Under the pieces are notes generated by a model. It was not told the origin of the DNA. It ran no database searches and worked only from the letters and a program-made list of their open reading frames with translations. A program made the translations under genes and the position numbers. DNA of 64,000 bases, taken from Rothia santali. GTDB taxonomy: Bacteria > Actinomycetota > Actinomycetes > Actinomycetales > Micrococcaceae. This document shows positions 42,500 through 51,876 of the stretch, one piece after another (the stretch's first letter is position 1; each line of letters begins with the position of its first letter). Location: positions 62,001 to 126,000 of the forward strand of contig NZ_JANAFB010000002.1 in NCBI RefSeq assembly GCF_024199905.1, in the 5' to 3' direction.

Positions 42500-43875
42500 C
42501 GTCCGGCGGCGATCCGCACCGCGCCGCGGAACCCGTCCTCCTCCAGCGCGGACATCGCATCCAGGGAGTCGTCCGGGATGGGCAGCAGGTGCGCGTCCAC
42601 CCAGGTCTCCCCCGCGGCGTCGTGGGTCCAGGTGTCCTCGACGACGACGGCGCCCGGCACCGCGCCGTGGCACAGGATCCAGTGGGGCACGTCGAACCCC
42701 TGCATCCGGGCCGCGGAGACCAGCAGCAGGAGGTGCTCGCCGCGCCCGACGGCGGCGCGCACGTCCCCGATGCCGAGACGGCGCCCCTCGAGGGGAAGCC
42801 CGATCCGCCCGGCCTCGGCCCGCGAGCTGCGCTGCAGCACGGCCCGCCACTCCTGCTCGGGCCGCTCGTAGTAGCCGAGCAGGACGGGCCGCTCCGTGTC
42901 GAGGAAGACCTCGACGTCGGAGCCCGGCCAGGCCTGCCGCACCGCCACCCCGAGGCCCACGGGCTCGCAGGCGGGGAAGTTGGTGGCCCGGCGCCACAGC
43001 CCGAGCTCGGCCTCCCGGGTGATGCCCCCGGGCCCGAGCGCCCCGGTCTGCGCCCGGGCGATCAGGGAGGCGGCGGCCCCGCAGCTGAAGTCGGTGCTCT
43101 GCCGGTAGTAACCGGGCTCCCGCACGACGCCGTCCACCAGCCACCGCACGTACCCCGCGGGCGGCGACGGGACCCCCGCATCCTCCCGGCGCGACGACGA
43201 CTCGTCGCCCCGGGTGCCGGGCCCGGCGACCGACGAGTCGTCAGTCTCGGCCGGATCCGGCCCCAGTGACGAGTCGCCAGCCCCACCCGGGTCCGACGCG
43301 AGTAACGAGTCCTCGCCGGCGGGGGCGGGGACAACCGGGGGAACGACGTCGGCCGCCCGGACGGGCGCCCGCAGCCGGGAGAAGCCCAGCGCGGCGGCGC
43401 CGGCGTCGTCGACGGTCCAGCCCTCCCACTTGACCTGCGCTAGACCCGCGGCGCGGGCGTCCTCGACCACGGCTCCGACGACCGCCGGCACGTCACCGAC
43501 AGCGTCGACGATCTTGGCGTAGGACGTGCCGGGGCGGGCCGTCACGAGGGTCGCGCCGACCCACCGCTCCCCCAGCCCCTCCGATTCCCCGGCACCGTCG
43601 GGACTATCTGCGCCGTCGGGACTGCCGGTGCCGTCGGGATTGCCGGAGCTGTCGGCGTTGTCGGCGTTGTCGGCGCCATCGAAACCGCCGACGCTCTCAA
43701 CGCCGCCGTCCTCGACGAGCGCGAGGACCCGCGGGGCGTGCGGCGCGCGGTCGGCCGCGCCCCACCGGGAGAGCACCTCCGGGGGCGCGATCCGGATCAG
43801 TGGCGCCGGGGGCGCGGCGGCGTCGAACGGGACGGCCACGAGCCGCCCGGGCGGCGTGCGGTCACGAGGGGGCAT
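42496..43875 (-). CDS. C39-like peptidase family protein with disordered insertions
   Basis: This 459 aa protein's C-terminal 210 residues resemble a papain-like C39 peptidase: YYRQSTDFSCGAAASL supplies the Cys, HWILCHGAV the His, and VVVEDTWTHDA a likely Asp. The N-terminal half may be a degenerate acyltransferase-like domain. It is interrupted by two low-complexity runs, an Asp/Gly/Ser/Pro tract with NPDGTGSPDGADSPDGAG (about residues 67-95) and an Asp/Ser/Glu tract with GDESSSRRED before the peptidase. The AraC gene is translationally coupled downstream. No bacteriocin gene or exporter is nearby, so a maturation role is not supported. Confidence 0.72.
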   Translation of the reverse strand: MPPRDRTPPGRLVAVPFDAAAPPAPLIRIAPPEVLSRWGAADRAPHAPRVLALVEDGGVESVGGFDGADNADNADSSGNPDGTGSPDGADSPDGAGESEGLGERWVGATLVTARPGTSYAKIVDAVGDVPAVVGAVVEDARAAGLAQVKWEGWTVDDAGAAALGFSRLRAPVRAADVVPPVVPAPAGEDSLLASDPGGAGDSSLGPDPAETDDSSVAGPGTRGDESSSRREDAGVPSPPAGYVRWLVDGVVREPGYYRQSTDFSCGAAASLIARAQTGALGPGGITREAELGLWRRATNFPACEPVGLGVAVRQAWPGSDVEVFLDTERPVLLGYYERPEQEWRAVLQRSSRAEAGRIGLPLEGRRLGIGDVRAAVGRGEHLLLLVSAARMQGFDVPHWILCHGAVPGAVVVEDTWTHDAAGETWVDAHLLPIPDDSLDAMSALEEDGFRGAVRIAAGR

Positions 43876-43945
43876 GGGAACTCCTGCGGACGGGCCGCGC
43901 GTAGGGCCGGAGGGGCGACGCGGCGGCGGGGCGTGTGTCCGGTGA

Positions 43946-45148
43946 TCATATCCGGCGGCGCCGGAAGGCCGCCGTCACGGCCGCCAGCGACCCCGCGCAC
44001 ACCACCGCCACGACGACCAGCCCCGGCGGGTACGCCAGCACCGGGTGCAGGGCAGCGAGCACGGCGGGCAGCAGGAACCCCAGGTACGCGAGCGAGTAGT
44101 AGATCCCCGTCATCCCGGCCAGGTCGCCGGGGGCGGCCATGCCCTGGACGAGCAGCAGCCCCGCTACCACGCACACGCCGTAGGACGCGCCCAGCACCAC
44201 CGCGACCGCGAAGGCGAGCACCGGGTCCGCGACCCGCGCGGCCACCGCCGCGAGCACCATGCCCGCGGTCATCCCCGCCAGCCCCACGATCAGGGCGTGC
44301 CCGCCCGTCACCCGGTTGAGGAACCCGACGGCGGTCTGCGCGACCGCCCCGACCCCCAGCGTGACCACGGCGAGCGCGGTCGCGTACAGCGTCGCCCACT
44401 CCCCCAGCGAGGACTCCACGACCGCGGGCATGACCGCGTACGCGACCCCGGCCGCCGCGAAGACCCACGGCGCGGCGGGCAGGATCAGCCACCGGAAGTC
44501 GCGCTGCCCGGCCGAGGGCACCCGCAGGGCCCGCCACCACGCCTGCCGGACGCGCCGCTCCGAGGCGAGGCTCTCGGGCGCCCGCGCCAGCAGCGCCAGC
44601 GCCACGACGCACAGCACCAGGTGCACGACGTAGGGCGACTGCCCCGGCCACGGCGCCCACTGCGCGACGACGCCGGTCACCCCCGCCCCCAGCGCGAACC
44701 CGAGGGTCAGCGTCAGCGAGGACCGCTTGGCACCCGCCGCGACGCCGGCGCCGGGATCCCAGGGCGGGAAGGAGAGCTCCTTGATCCAGCTGGAGCCGAC
44801 CGACATCCCCACCCCGACGCCGACCCCGGCCAGCAGCCGCCCCAGGCACAGCAGGAGGAAGGAGTGCAGGCTGCAGGCCAGGACGACGCTGCCGAGGATC
44901 GACGCGGCCATCCCCGCCGCGGTGACCGGCTTGCGGCCGTGCCGGTCCGAGAGCGCGGCCGCGACGAGCAGACCGGGGACGAGGCCGAAGACGTACATGC
45001 CGAGCAGCAGGTTCGCCTGCCACGGCGCGTAGCCGCCCACGGTCTCGTAGAGGTGCAGCAGCGGGGTGAAGTGGTTGCCGCCCCAGGCGAGGAGGAAGAC
45101 GCTGGGCACCACCAGGAGCCAGGCGCGGGGCGCCGGCGCGAGCCTCAC
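43946..45148 (-). CDS. MFS transporter coupled to GntR regulator
   Basis: This 400 aa, 12-helix MFS protein begins with WLLVVPSVFLLAWGGNHFTPLLHLYE. Motif A is AALSDRHGRKPVTAAG, with GRLLAGVGVGVGMSVGSSW in helix 4. The tail is strongly basic (FRRRRI). The GTG start at 45148 overlaps the stop of the GntR gene (GTGA), giving a two-gene operon. No clear substrate motif. Because the regulator is of the FCD type, which binds organic acids, the substrate may be a small acid or a drug-like compound. Confidence 0.82.
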   Translation of the reverse strand: MRLAPAPRAWLLVVPSVFLLAWGGNHFTPLLHLYETVGGYAPWQANLLLGMYVFGLVPGLLVAAALSDRHGRKPVTAAGMAASILGSVVLACSLHSFLLLCLGRLLAGVGVGVGMSVGSSWIKELSFPPWDPGAGVAAGAKRSSLTLTLGFALGAGVTGVVAQWAPWPGQSPYVVHLVLCVVALALLARAPESLASERRVRQAWWRALRVPSAGQRDFRWLILPAAPWVFAAAGVAYAVMPAVVESSLGEWATLYATALAVVTLGVGAVAQTAVGFLNRVTGGHALIVGLAGMTAGMVLAAVAARVADPVLAFAVAVVLGASYGVCVVAGLLLVQGMAAPGDLAGMTGIYYSLAYLGFLLPAVLAALHPVLAYPPGLVVVAVVCAGSLAAVTAAFRRRRI

Positions 45149-45834
45149 GGGGCGACCTCGTAGTCGCCGTGGCCCGCGGACAGGTGGGGGCCGATGAGCG
45201 CCTCGAAGCTCGCGGCGTCGCCGGCCTCCACGGCGTCGGCGAGCGCGGCGTGCTCCTCCACGAACGTGCCGAGCCGCCCGGCCCGGGAGGCCACGGCCAG
45301 GTGCGTCAGGCGGACCAGGCGCGGGCCGAAGACGACCGCGATCTCCTCGACCGCCCGGCTCCCGCCGTGGAGCATGATCGCGGCATGGAAGGCGTAGTCC
45401 TGCAGCGCGAAGGCGGCGGGGTCCCCCAGCGCGGCCTCCTGGCGGGAGAGGATCCCCCGGAGGCGGGCGCCCAGGGCTGAGCGGGCGACGTCGTCCCCGG
45501 CCAGCCCGCGGACGATGTGGGTCTCCAGCATGGAGCGGACGTCGAGCAGCTCGCGGCGCTCGCGGGCCGTGGGGACGGTGACCGCGGCGCCCTTCTTCGG
45601 CGCGATGGCGACCAGGCCCCAGCGCTCCAGCTGGAGCATCGCCTCGCGGGCTGGGGTGCGGCTCACGCCGTGCGCGGCGGCGATCTCGGCCTCGGTCAGG
45701 AGGGACCCCGCCTCGAGCTCGCCGCGCACGATCCGCTGGGCGGTCTCCCGGGCGATGCGCTCGGCGTGGGAGCGCGGGCGGTCCTCCCCCGTCCAGGGGA
45801 GGCCGACGACGGGACTCGGATCCTGTTGATGCAT
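45145..45834 (-). CDS. GntR-family (FCD domain) transcriptional regulator
   Basis: This 229 aa protein has an N-terminal winged helix (LEAGSLLTEAEIAAAHGVSRTPAREAMLQLERWGLV, about 40-74) and a C-terminal all-helical FCD ligand domain. The latter has metal-ligand positions in DVRSMLETHIVRGLA, DYAFHAAIMLHGGS and FVEEHAALADAVEAGD. FadR-subfamily proteins respond to small organic acids. No ribosome site precedes ATG 45834. A GTATAC palindrome lies just upstream and a GCATGC palindrome covers the start itself, suggesting autoregulation. Confidence 0.88.
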   Translation of the reverse strand: MHQQDPSPVVGLPWTGEDRPRSHAERIARETAQRIVRGELEAGSLLTEAEIAAAHGVSRTPAREAMLQLERWGLVAIAPKKGAAVTVPTARERRELLDVRSMLETHIVRGLAGDDVARSALGARLRGILSRQEAALGDPAAFALQDYAFHAAIMLHGGSRAVEEIAVVFGPRLVRLTHLAVASRAGRLGTFVEEHAALADAVEAGDAASFEALIGPHLSAGHGDYEVAP

Positions 45835-45850
45835 GCATCTACGTATACAT
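45828..45850. promoter_or_regulatory. Palindromes over the gntR start codon
   Basis: GATGCATGCATC (45828-45839) is a perfect palindrome covering the start codon. GTATAC (45843-45848) follows within TACGTATACATC. Such TNGTNNNACNA-like elements are typical FadR-type GntR operators. A protein bound here would block initiation. Confidence 0.5.
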
Positions 45851-45890
45851 CATGAGGCTATGCGAGTCGACTCGCGCGCCGCCCGGCGTG

Positions 45891-45979
45891 CGGGCGCCGG
45901 GGCACCCGCGATGCCGGGGCGTGCGGGGTGCTGGAGCGTACGGGGTGCCGGGGCATGCGGGCCATCGGGGCACGCGGGC
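45891..45979. repeat. 17-bp degenerate minisatellite
   Basis: About five units of the form CGGGGTGCCGGGGCATG follow each other between the gntR operator and the end of the carnitine acyltransferase gene (stop 45982). They are non-coding in the drawn annotation but share the GCGGGGC core with other repeats in this region. Confidence 0.65.
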
Positions 45980-45981
45980 CC

Positions 45982-47980
45982 TCAGTACGGCGCGACCGCC
46001 GCGATGAAGCGCGCCAGCAGTCCCGCGGCCTCGGCCAGGTTGCTCCGGAAGAGCCGCGGGCGCTCGGCTTCCTCGGCGTCGTAGGCGAGGCAGTACTCGA
46101 AGCTCTCCGGGTACCGGGTGTAGGAGACGCCGAAGCCGTGCGGGAGGCTCGGCGCGAAGGCGTACCGCACGATCCGGTCCGCCGTGCCCAGTGACGTCGT
46201 GGAGAGGAAGTCGGCGCGCAGGCGGGCGAGCGACTCGTCGGCGAAGAAGGCGTCCTCGATGTCCAGGCGGCGGGCGGCCTCCTCGAGCCCGGTGAGGTGG
46301 CGGTCGACGCCGCGGCCCGTCTTGCACGCCTTGACCCAGTCGCGGTGGGCCGCCAGGGCCTCGGCGAGCCCGTCCCGCTCGGCCCGGCCGGCCAGGAGCG
46401 AGCGGGCGAAGGCGATCGCCTCGGGCGTGACCGGGCGCAGGCACTCGGTGCGCCCGGCTTGGAACGCGCGCGTGTCCACCGACTCGTAGACGCTGCGGAC
46501 CCTGCCGTAGGTCAGCAGCTGGGCCACGGTCATGATCAGCTGCTGTAGGCCGTCGGCGCTCATCGGGAACGGCAGGCGCTCCTCGGGGACCCGCGGGACC
46601 CGGACCAGCGCCACGCGGAGCCGGGCGGCCCGCCGGCGGTAGTCCTCCAGGGGGCCGCGCAGGGCCGTGAGCACCTCGGGGGCCAGGCGCCAGGTCAGCT
46701 CGGCGGGGGCGGGAGACTCCTCCGAGCGGACCGGGTCGGATCCGTCCTCTTGCCGCGCGCCGTCGGAGGCGTCTGGGGCAGGGGGCCCGGCGTCGACGTC
46801 GGCGGCTGTGACTGCGGCCGCGGAGGGGCCCGCGGGGGGCTGCGCGGCGGGCTCCGCGGGTCGCTCCGACGGCGCCTCCGGGTCCGCCTCCTGCATCCGG
46901 CGGACCGCCTCGAGGAGGGTCGCCCCGTCGATGATCGAGTGCTCGACGTGGACGCAGGCCCACTCGTCCGCCAGGCCGATCTCGTAGCTGAGCGGCTTCC
47001 GGGCCCACGCGCGGCCGGCGTCGAAGGCGAAGGCGCGGAGGTGCTCGGCGTCGTCGGCCGTCTCCTCCGCGAGGCCCGCCACGAACAGCAGGTCGGCGAG
47101 CCGCCGGTAGGTCGCGGCGTTGTGCGGGTCGGCCAGGAGCCGCTCCATCGGGGCGGCGAGGTCCTCGCTGCCGAGGGAGGAGAGGTCGGCGAAGCCCAGC
47201 TCGGCGGGCCCCCGCCGCCGACGGTCAGCGGGGCCGTGAGGTCCCGGAGCGTCTCCTCGGCCCGACCCCGCGGGGTGCGCCGCCCGCCGTGCCGACGACG
47301 TCGCCCAGCAGCTCCGCGAGCCGGCGCGCGGGGAGCTGCCGGCCGGCATCATCGCTGACGGGCACGGCGAAGAGGCGGCCGCGGTGCAGGATGCCGACCT
47401 CGCGGCTGGCGGCGTCGAGCTCGCACGGCAGGAAGGCGTCCGCGTCCTCCCGCGGGTGGCGGAGCCCGCCGTTGAGGGCGGCCCACTGGTCCATCGAGAG
47501 GGCGTTGTCCCGGGCGTCGACCTCGGGAGCGGTCCGGCCGCCGGCCTGCGCGAGGTGGACCGCGGCGATGCGGTGGAGGATCCGGGCGGCGCGGTCGACG
47601 CCGGGCGGCGGGGTGGCGGACAGCGCGGCGGCGTCCGACGCGGTCCCGGGCGGCGGGGCGTCGGACGGCGGGGCGTCGTCGCCCGGTCCCGCCGGGAAGG
47701 CGAGCTGGAACGAGACGTTGCTGCCCAGCGCGAGCGGCCCGCGCCCGCGGAAGTACCCGGAGAACCACGCCTCGGAGAGCCAACTGCGGCCGGCGTCGTG
47801 CTCCTGGCGGGCGAAATCCTCGAGCGCGGCCTGCAGCCACGGACCGTTGCCCTCCCGGAAGCGGGCGGCGGCCCGCTCGGTCGCGGCGAGGGTCCCGGCG
47901 TCGACGATCGCCGAGGCCGCGCGCAGCAGGCGCCGCAGGGTCTCGTCGAGGGTCGGGACGGGCAGGGGCGTGGCGGTCAT
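45982..47980 (-). pseudogene. Choline/carnitine O-acyltransferase, frameshifted
   Basis: The first fragment (47980 to 47225) starts MTATPLPVPTLDETLRRLL and contains YFRGRGPLALGSNVSF and LSMDQWAALNGGLRHP. The second (to 45982) contains the catalytic VEHSIIDGATL (His in HxxxDG), TYGRVRSVYESVDTRAF and FLSTTSLG, the classical carnitine acyltransferase landmarks. The joining sequence ETLRDLTAPLTVGGG lies in the third frame, so two minus-one shifts are needed, near 47258-47270 and at the C5 run 47209-47213. The enzyme would transfer acyl groups to carnitine or choline. Two disordered insertions (around residues 105-130 and after the catalytic His) are extra to the family. Confidence 0.75.
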
Positions 47981-48039
47981 GGCGGGCTCCTCTGGCGGCG
48001 GGGGCGTGCCCCGGGAGGTCTCGCTCCCATTCTGCCGCG

Positions 48040-49605
48040 TCAGCGCCCGGGCTCCCGGGTGGGGATGGACATGGCGTGGCGGAAGACGTCATGCGGGTCG
48101 TAGGCCGCCTTCGCCGCGACGAGCCGGGCGGGCAGGGCCGGGCCGAAGTAGAGCTCCAGCCAGGAGGCGGGGGTGGCAGGGTCGGCGGGAGCACCGGCGC
48201 CGCCGTCGCTGGCCTCACCACCGGCACCGCCAGCACCGCCGGAGGCGGCCTCCAGCATGTCCACGTCGGGGTAGTTGATGTAGCAGCCCTGGTAGTGCGC
48301 GCCCTCGGGGTCCCAGGGCAGCCCGGGGCCGGCACTCCCGCCGAAGCCCGCAGCGTAGACCTTCCGCAGCCAGGCGAGGTACAGCGGATCCTGTTCCGGG
48401 TCGTGCCAGTAGACCTGGTACTGGACCTTGACCTGCGAGTCCCGCTGCCAGACCGCGTCGGCGTCGTTCGCCCACCGGTTGATCGTCCCGCCGTAGGAGT
48501 CCATCTGCACGATCAGGGAGGTGGTGTCGAACCCCTCCGGCAGCCCCTCCTCCGGGAGCTCGTCCCCCAGCAGCTCCTCCGGCGGGGAGGTCAGCGCGTC
48601 GTACAGGCCCTCGGCGTAGGCGGCCGGCACGTCCTTCAGGTACGCGCTCTTGTACTTGCCGCGCTGGTTGGCGCCGCTGCCGTCGAGGTACTGCACGGCG
48701 TCGAGCCAGTTCATGACGACGGCGCCCGGCACCTTCAGGTCGCGGTCGTACGCGCGGGAGGACACCGTCGCCGGCTCGGAGACGATCGCGTGCCCGACCC
48801 CGAACGACGTCGAGGCGAGCTCGTACTCGACGGCCCCCTCCGCGCCCGGGGCGAGGAAGACGGCGTCGAGGAGGTGGCGCAGCACCCGGTCGGCCTCCGT
48901 CGCGACGTTCCGGCCCGGCGGCAGGTCGTCCTCCCGGGCGCAGAACTGCACGGTGAGCGCCATGTCCGCGCTGCGGTGGGTCACGTGGAGGAGGGTGAAC
49001 AGGCCGTCGCTGCGGGGATCGTCCTGGATCCGCCGGGAGTGCTCGCCGTAGCGGCCGAGCCAGGCCGCGAACCGCTCGCGGCCCCCGGCGCCCAGGAACT
49101 GCGCCCAGGGGACGGTGAGGAAGAGCAGGACGGCGTCGCGCGGCGGGGCGGGCAGCCGGTCGAAGTAGTAGGCGGTGATGATCCCGACCGTCCCGCCGCC
49201 GGCGCCGCGGCACAGCCGGAACAGCTCGGGGTTGAGCTGGGGCGAGGCGTGGGCCAGGACGGGGTTCCGGCCGTCGGGGACCAGCACGACGTCGACGCCG
49301 GCCAGGTGGTCCGTGGTCAGCCCGTGCATGCGGGACAGCAGCCCGTACCCGCCGCCGCAGATGTGCCCGCCCGCGCCCACGGAGTAGCACGAGCCGCCGG
49401 GCAGGGTGACCCCGGCGGTCTTGTACATCGCGAGGCAGCCGTCCCAGTTGCCCGTGCCGGGGCGGAGGCGGTAGCGGTAGCGGCGGCCGTGGGGCGCGTG
49501 GGCCTGCCGGTCCGCGTCGGGGCCAGCCGGCGGGGACGCGGGAACGGGCGGGGACGCGGGCAGGGGGACGCACCTGCAGACGGTGCGGGCCCCCGACGGC
49601 GCCAC
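48040..49605 (-). CDS. FAD-linked (BBE-type) oxidase, 5'-truncated
   Basis: The homologous part starts about residue 40 (GRRYRYRLRPGTGNWD) and continues with TLPGGSCYSVGAGGHICGGG and YGLLSRMHGLTTDHL, the FAD-binding middle of the PCMH family. The C-terminal BBE region (YQGCYINYPDVDML, then AYDPHDVFRHAMSIP) is complete. The usual first 100 residues, with the N-terminal FAD half-site, are missing. Upstream there is only a low-complexity run and then the opposite-strand SseB-like gene. A Gly/Ala tract (ASGGAGGAGGEASDGGAGAP) is inserted near the C-terminus. Probably inactive as read, unless the missing part is an assembly loss. Confidence 0.75.
   Translation of the reverse strand: MAPSGARTVCRCVPLPASPPVPASPPAGPDADRQAHAPHGRRYRYRLRPGTGNWDGCLAMYKTAGVTLPGGSCYSVGAGGHICGGGYGLLSRMHGLTTDHLAGVDVVLVPDGRNPVLAHASPQLNPELFRLCRGAGGGTVGIITAYYFDRLPAPPRDAVLLFLTVPWAQFLGAGGRERFAAWLGRYGEHSRRIQDDPRSDGLFTLLHVTHRSADMALTVQFCAREDDLPPGRNVATEADRVLRHLLDAVFLAPGAEGAVEYELASTSFGVGHAIVSEPATVSSRAYDRDLKVPGAVVMNWLDAVQYLDGSGANQRGKYKSAYLKDVPAAYAEGLYDALTSPPEELLGDELPEEGLPEGFDTTSLIVQMDSYGGTINRWANDADAVWQRDSQVKVQYQVYWHDPEQDPLYLAWLRKVYAAGFGGSAGPGLPWDPEGAHYQGCYINYPDVDMLEAASGGAGGAGGEASDGGAGAPADPATPASWLELYFGPALPARLVAAKAAYDPHDVFRHAMSIPTREPGR
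49528..49562. repeat. Short tandem repeat at the head-to-head junction
   Basis: GCGGGGACGCGGG occurs twice, about 17 bp apart, between the truncated ends of the FAD oxidase (minus strand) and the SseB-like gene (plus strand). It marks a probable rearrangement or assembly breakpoint. Confidence 0.6.
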
Positions 49606-50203
49606 CCTGCTGGCGGTCTACGCCCGGGCCGCCACGGCCCGGACGGTCTTCGAGGCGGCGGGCCACCCCGGGCCGATGCGCCTGGAGCGGCGCAGCGGGA
49701 TTCGGATCCTTGAGGGGTTCCTCGCCAACGACTCGTGCCAGGACGTCGTCGTCGAGCCCAACGGCGAGGTCAGCTGCCGCATCGAGCGCCGGCTGGTCGA
49801 GTGGGCCCTGGGGACCCCGCGCAACGACGCCGCCAAGCGCGCCCTGCTGGCCGGCAGCATGCAGCAGCTGCTGGGCAGCTTCATGGCGCCCACCGCGACG
49901 CTGCTGATGGGCGTCCGGCCCGACGACCCCCAGCAGCGCCCGGTCTTCCTCCGCGCGGAGGAGGGGCGGGACCCGGACACCATCGTGCTGTTCACCTCCG
50001 CGCCCGAGGTCGCGGCCATGGACCCGGAGCTGCAGATCCGCTCGGCCCCGGCCGTGGCCGCGCTGCGGTACGCGCTCGGGATCGGGGCCGGGGGCGTCTC
50101 GATCAACGCGCTCGGGCCCACGGCCCGCCTGGAGCCGGGGCAGGTCCGGGAGCTGGTCGAGATCGCCGAGGCCAGGGAGGCGGGCCAGCCCGCCCCGGAG
50201 TGA
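49583..50203 (+). CDS. SseB-like protein, probably 5'-truncated
   Basis: The drawn 206 aa start at a GTG inside what looks like the first SseB domain (VRAPDGATLLAVYARAATARTVFEAA). A second domain follows (RPVFLRAEEGRDPDTIVLFTSAPEVAA) and the end is GAGGVSINALGPTARLEPGQV. SseB-domain proteins start with a segment of 50 or more residues before TLLAVY, which is absent; the open frame upstream is glycine-rich repeat. No ribosome site is visible. Function of actinobacterial SseB-like proteins is poorly known. A strong bidirectional terminator follows. Confidence 0.7.
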   Translation: MRAPDGATLLAVYARAATARTVFEAAGHPGPMRLERRSGIRILEGFLANDSCQDVVVEPNGEVSCRIERRLVEWALGTPRNDAAKRALLAGSMQQLLGSFMAPTATLLMGVRPDDPQQRPVFLRAEEGRDPDTIVLFTSAPEVAAMDPELQIRSAPAVAALRYALGIGAGGVSINALGPTARLEPGQVRELVEIAEAREAGQPAPE

Positions 50204-50232
50204 CCCTCGCGGCGCCGCCGCCCGCACGACGA

Positions 50233-50276
50233 AAGGGGCCCCTCCCGATCCCTGCTGGGATCGGGAGGGGCCCCTT
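50233..50276. terminator. Bidirectional terminator, 20-bp perfect stem
   Basis: AAGGGGCCCCTCCCGATCCC (50233-50252) pairs without mismatch with 50257-50276 across the loop TGCT. It separates the convergent SseB-like and catalase genes. The AA/TT ends give a short T-run in each direction. Confidence 0.88.
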
Positions 50277-50316
50277 CGCGGCCTCTCGGCGGTCGGGCTC
50301 GCTGGCCCGGGACGGA

Positions 50317-51795
50317 TCAGGCGCCGGGGACGTCGTCGCCCCGGTTCTCCTTCGCCGCCTTCTCGATGCACTCGCCGACCTCCTGGTCGATGTTCTTCCA
50401 GTACTGGAAGACGCGCGAGAGGACGGGCTCCTCGACGTCGCCCATCATGCCGGCCACGGTCGCGACGAGGCGCTCGCGGGCGGCGTCGTCGAAGACGTCG
50501 CGGACCAGGGTGTGGGCCTGGCCGAAGTCGTCATCCTCGGCGTGCAGGGTGTACGCCGAGCGGACGAGCTCGCCGTCGGCCTCCCAGCCGTTGTCCACCG
50601 GGCCCTGGGTGTCCTGGTAGGCGCGGCCGTAGGAGTTGGGGGCGTAGACCGGAGCGTCACCGCTGTGGTTGAACTCCATCTGCCCCTCCTTGTCGTAGGA
50701 GTTCATGGGCACGACGGGCGCGTTGACCGGCAGCTGGTTGTAGTTGGTGCCGATGCGGTTGCGCTGCGCGTCCGGGTAGGAGAAGACGCGGCTCAGCAGC
50801 ATCTTGTCCGGGGATACGCCCGTGCCGGGCACGGTGTTCGAGGGGCTGAAGGCCGCCTGCTCGATCTGCGCGAAGTGGTTGACCGGGTTCTGGTTCAGGG
50901 TGAACCGGCCGACCTTGATCCGCGGGTAGTCCTTCTTGGACCAGACCTTGGTGAGGTCGAAGGGGTTGAAGCGGTAGTCCTTCGCGTCCTCGTAGGGCAT
51001 GATCTGGACCTCGACGCTCCAGGAGGGGAAGTCGCCCTTCTTGATCGAGTCGAAGAGGTCGCGGCGGTGGTAGTCCCCGTCGGAGCCGGCCAGCTGCTCG
51101 GCCTCGTCGTTGGTCAGGTACTCCATGCCCTGCTCGGTGATGAAGTGGTACTTCACCCAGAAGCGCTCGCCGTCCTCGTTGTCCCACTGGTAGGTGTGCG
51201 AGGAGTAGCCGTTCATGTTCCGCCAGGTCTTCGGCAAGCCGCGGTCGCCCATGAGGTAGGAGACCTGGTGCGAGGACTCGGGGGAGAGGGTCCAGAAGTC
51301 CCACTGCATGTTGGCGTCGCGCAGGCCGGAGTCCGGGGTGCGCTTCTGCGAGTGGATGAAGTCGGCGAACTTCATGGGGTCGCGGACGAAGAACACCGGG
51401 GTGTTGTTGCCGACGACGTCGAAGTTGCCGTCCTGGGTGTAGAACTTCAGCGAGAAGCCGCGGACGTCGCGCCAGGTGTCGGGGGAGCCGAGCTCGCCGG
51501 CGACGGTGGAGAAGCGGGCCAGCATCGGGGTCTTGGTGCCCGGCTGGAACAGCTTGGCCTTGGTGTACTTGCTGACGTCCTCGGTGACCTCGAACTCGCC
51601 GAAGGCGCCGGAGCCCTTGGCGTGCGGGGAGCGCTCGGGGATGCGCTCGCGGTCGAAGCGCGCGAGCTTCTGGACGAGGGCGACGTCGTGCAGCATGAGC
51701 GGGCCGTTGGGGCCCAGCGACAGCGAGTGGGCGTCGGACTCGCGGGGTGCGCCGACCTCGGTGGTCGACGGCCGCTTCGGGTCGAACTCGGTCAT
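50317..51795 (-). CDS. katA: Monofunctional haem catalase
   Basis: This 492 aa small-subunit catalase decomposes hydrogen peroxide. The active-site His is in [16 protein letters not shown] (about residue 57), where VV is usual before the His. The distal Asn is in [12 protein letters not shown], and the proximal haem Tyr in [15 protein letters not shown] (RxFxYxD). NADPH-binding-region residues are compatible with clade 3. A leader gap of 81 bp separates it from the fur-type gene, so furA-katA form a leftward operon under the palindromic box at 52414-52438. Cytoplasmic peroxide defence. Confidence 0.95.
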   Translation of the reverse strand: MTEFDPKRPSTTEVGAPRESDAHSLSLGPNGPLMLHDVALVQKLARFDRERIPERSPHAKGSGAFGEFEVTEDVSKYTKAKLFQPGTKTPMLARFSTVAGELGSPDTWRDVRGFSLKFYTQDGNFDVVGNNTPVFFVRDPMKFADFIHSQKRTPDSGLRDANMQWDFWTLSPESSHQVSYLMGDRGLPKTWRNMNGYSSHTYQWDNEDGERFWVKYHFITEQGMEYLTNDEAEQLAGSDGDYHRRDLFDSIKKGDFPSWSVEVQIMPYEDAKDYRFNPFDLTKVWSKKDYPRIKVGRFTLNQNPVNHFAQIEQAAFSPSNTVPGTGVSPDKMLLSRVFSYPDAQRNRIGTNYNQLPVNAPVVPMNSYDKEGQMEFNHSGDAPVYAPNSYGRAYQDTQGPVDNGWEADGELVRSAYTLHAEDDDFGQAHTLVRDVFDDAARERLVATVAGMMGDVEEPVLSRVFQYWKNIDQEVGECIEKAAKENRGDDVPGA

Positions 51796-51876
51796 GGGTG
51801 TCTCCTTAGTCGTGTGATGTGTGACTACTGGGGATGGCCCGGCCCGCGAGGGGGCCGGGAATCTGGGGGCGGCCCG

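Noticed and set aside
50317-51795. Catalase inactivated by the SP in place of VV before the active-site His
   Set aside because: The catalytic His, Asn and haem Tyr are all present, and the two preceding positions are variable in the family signature.
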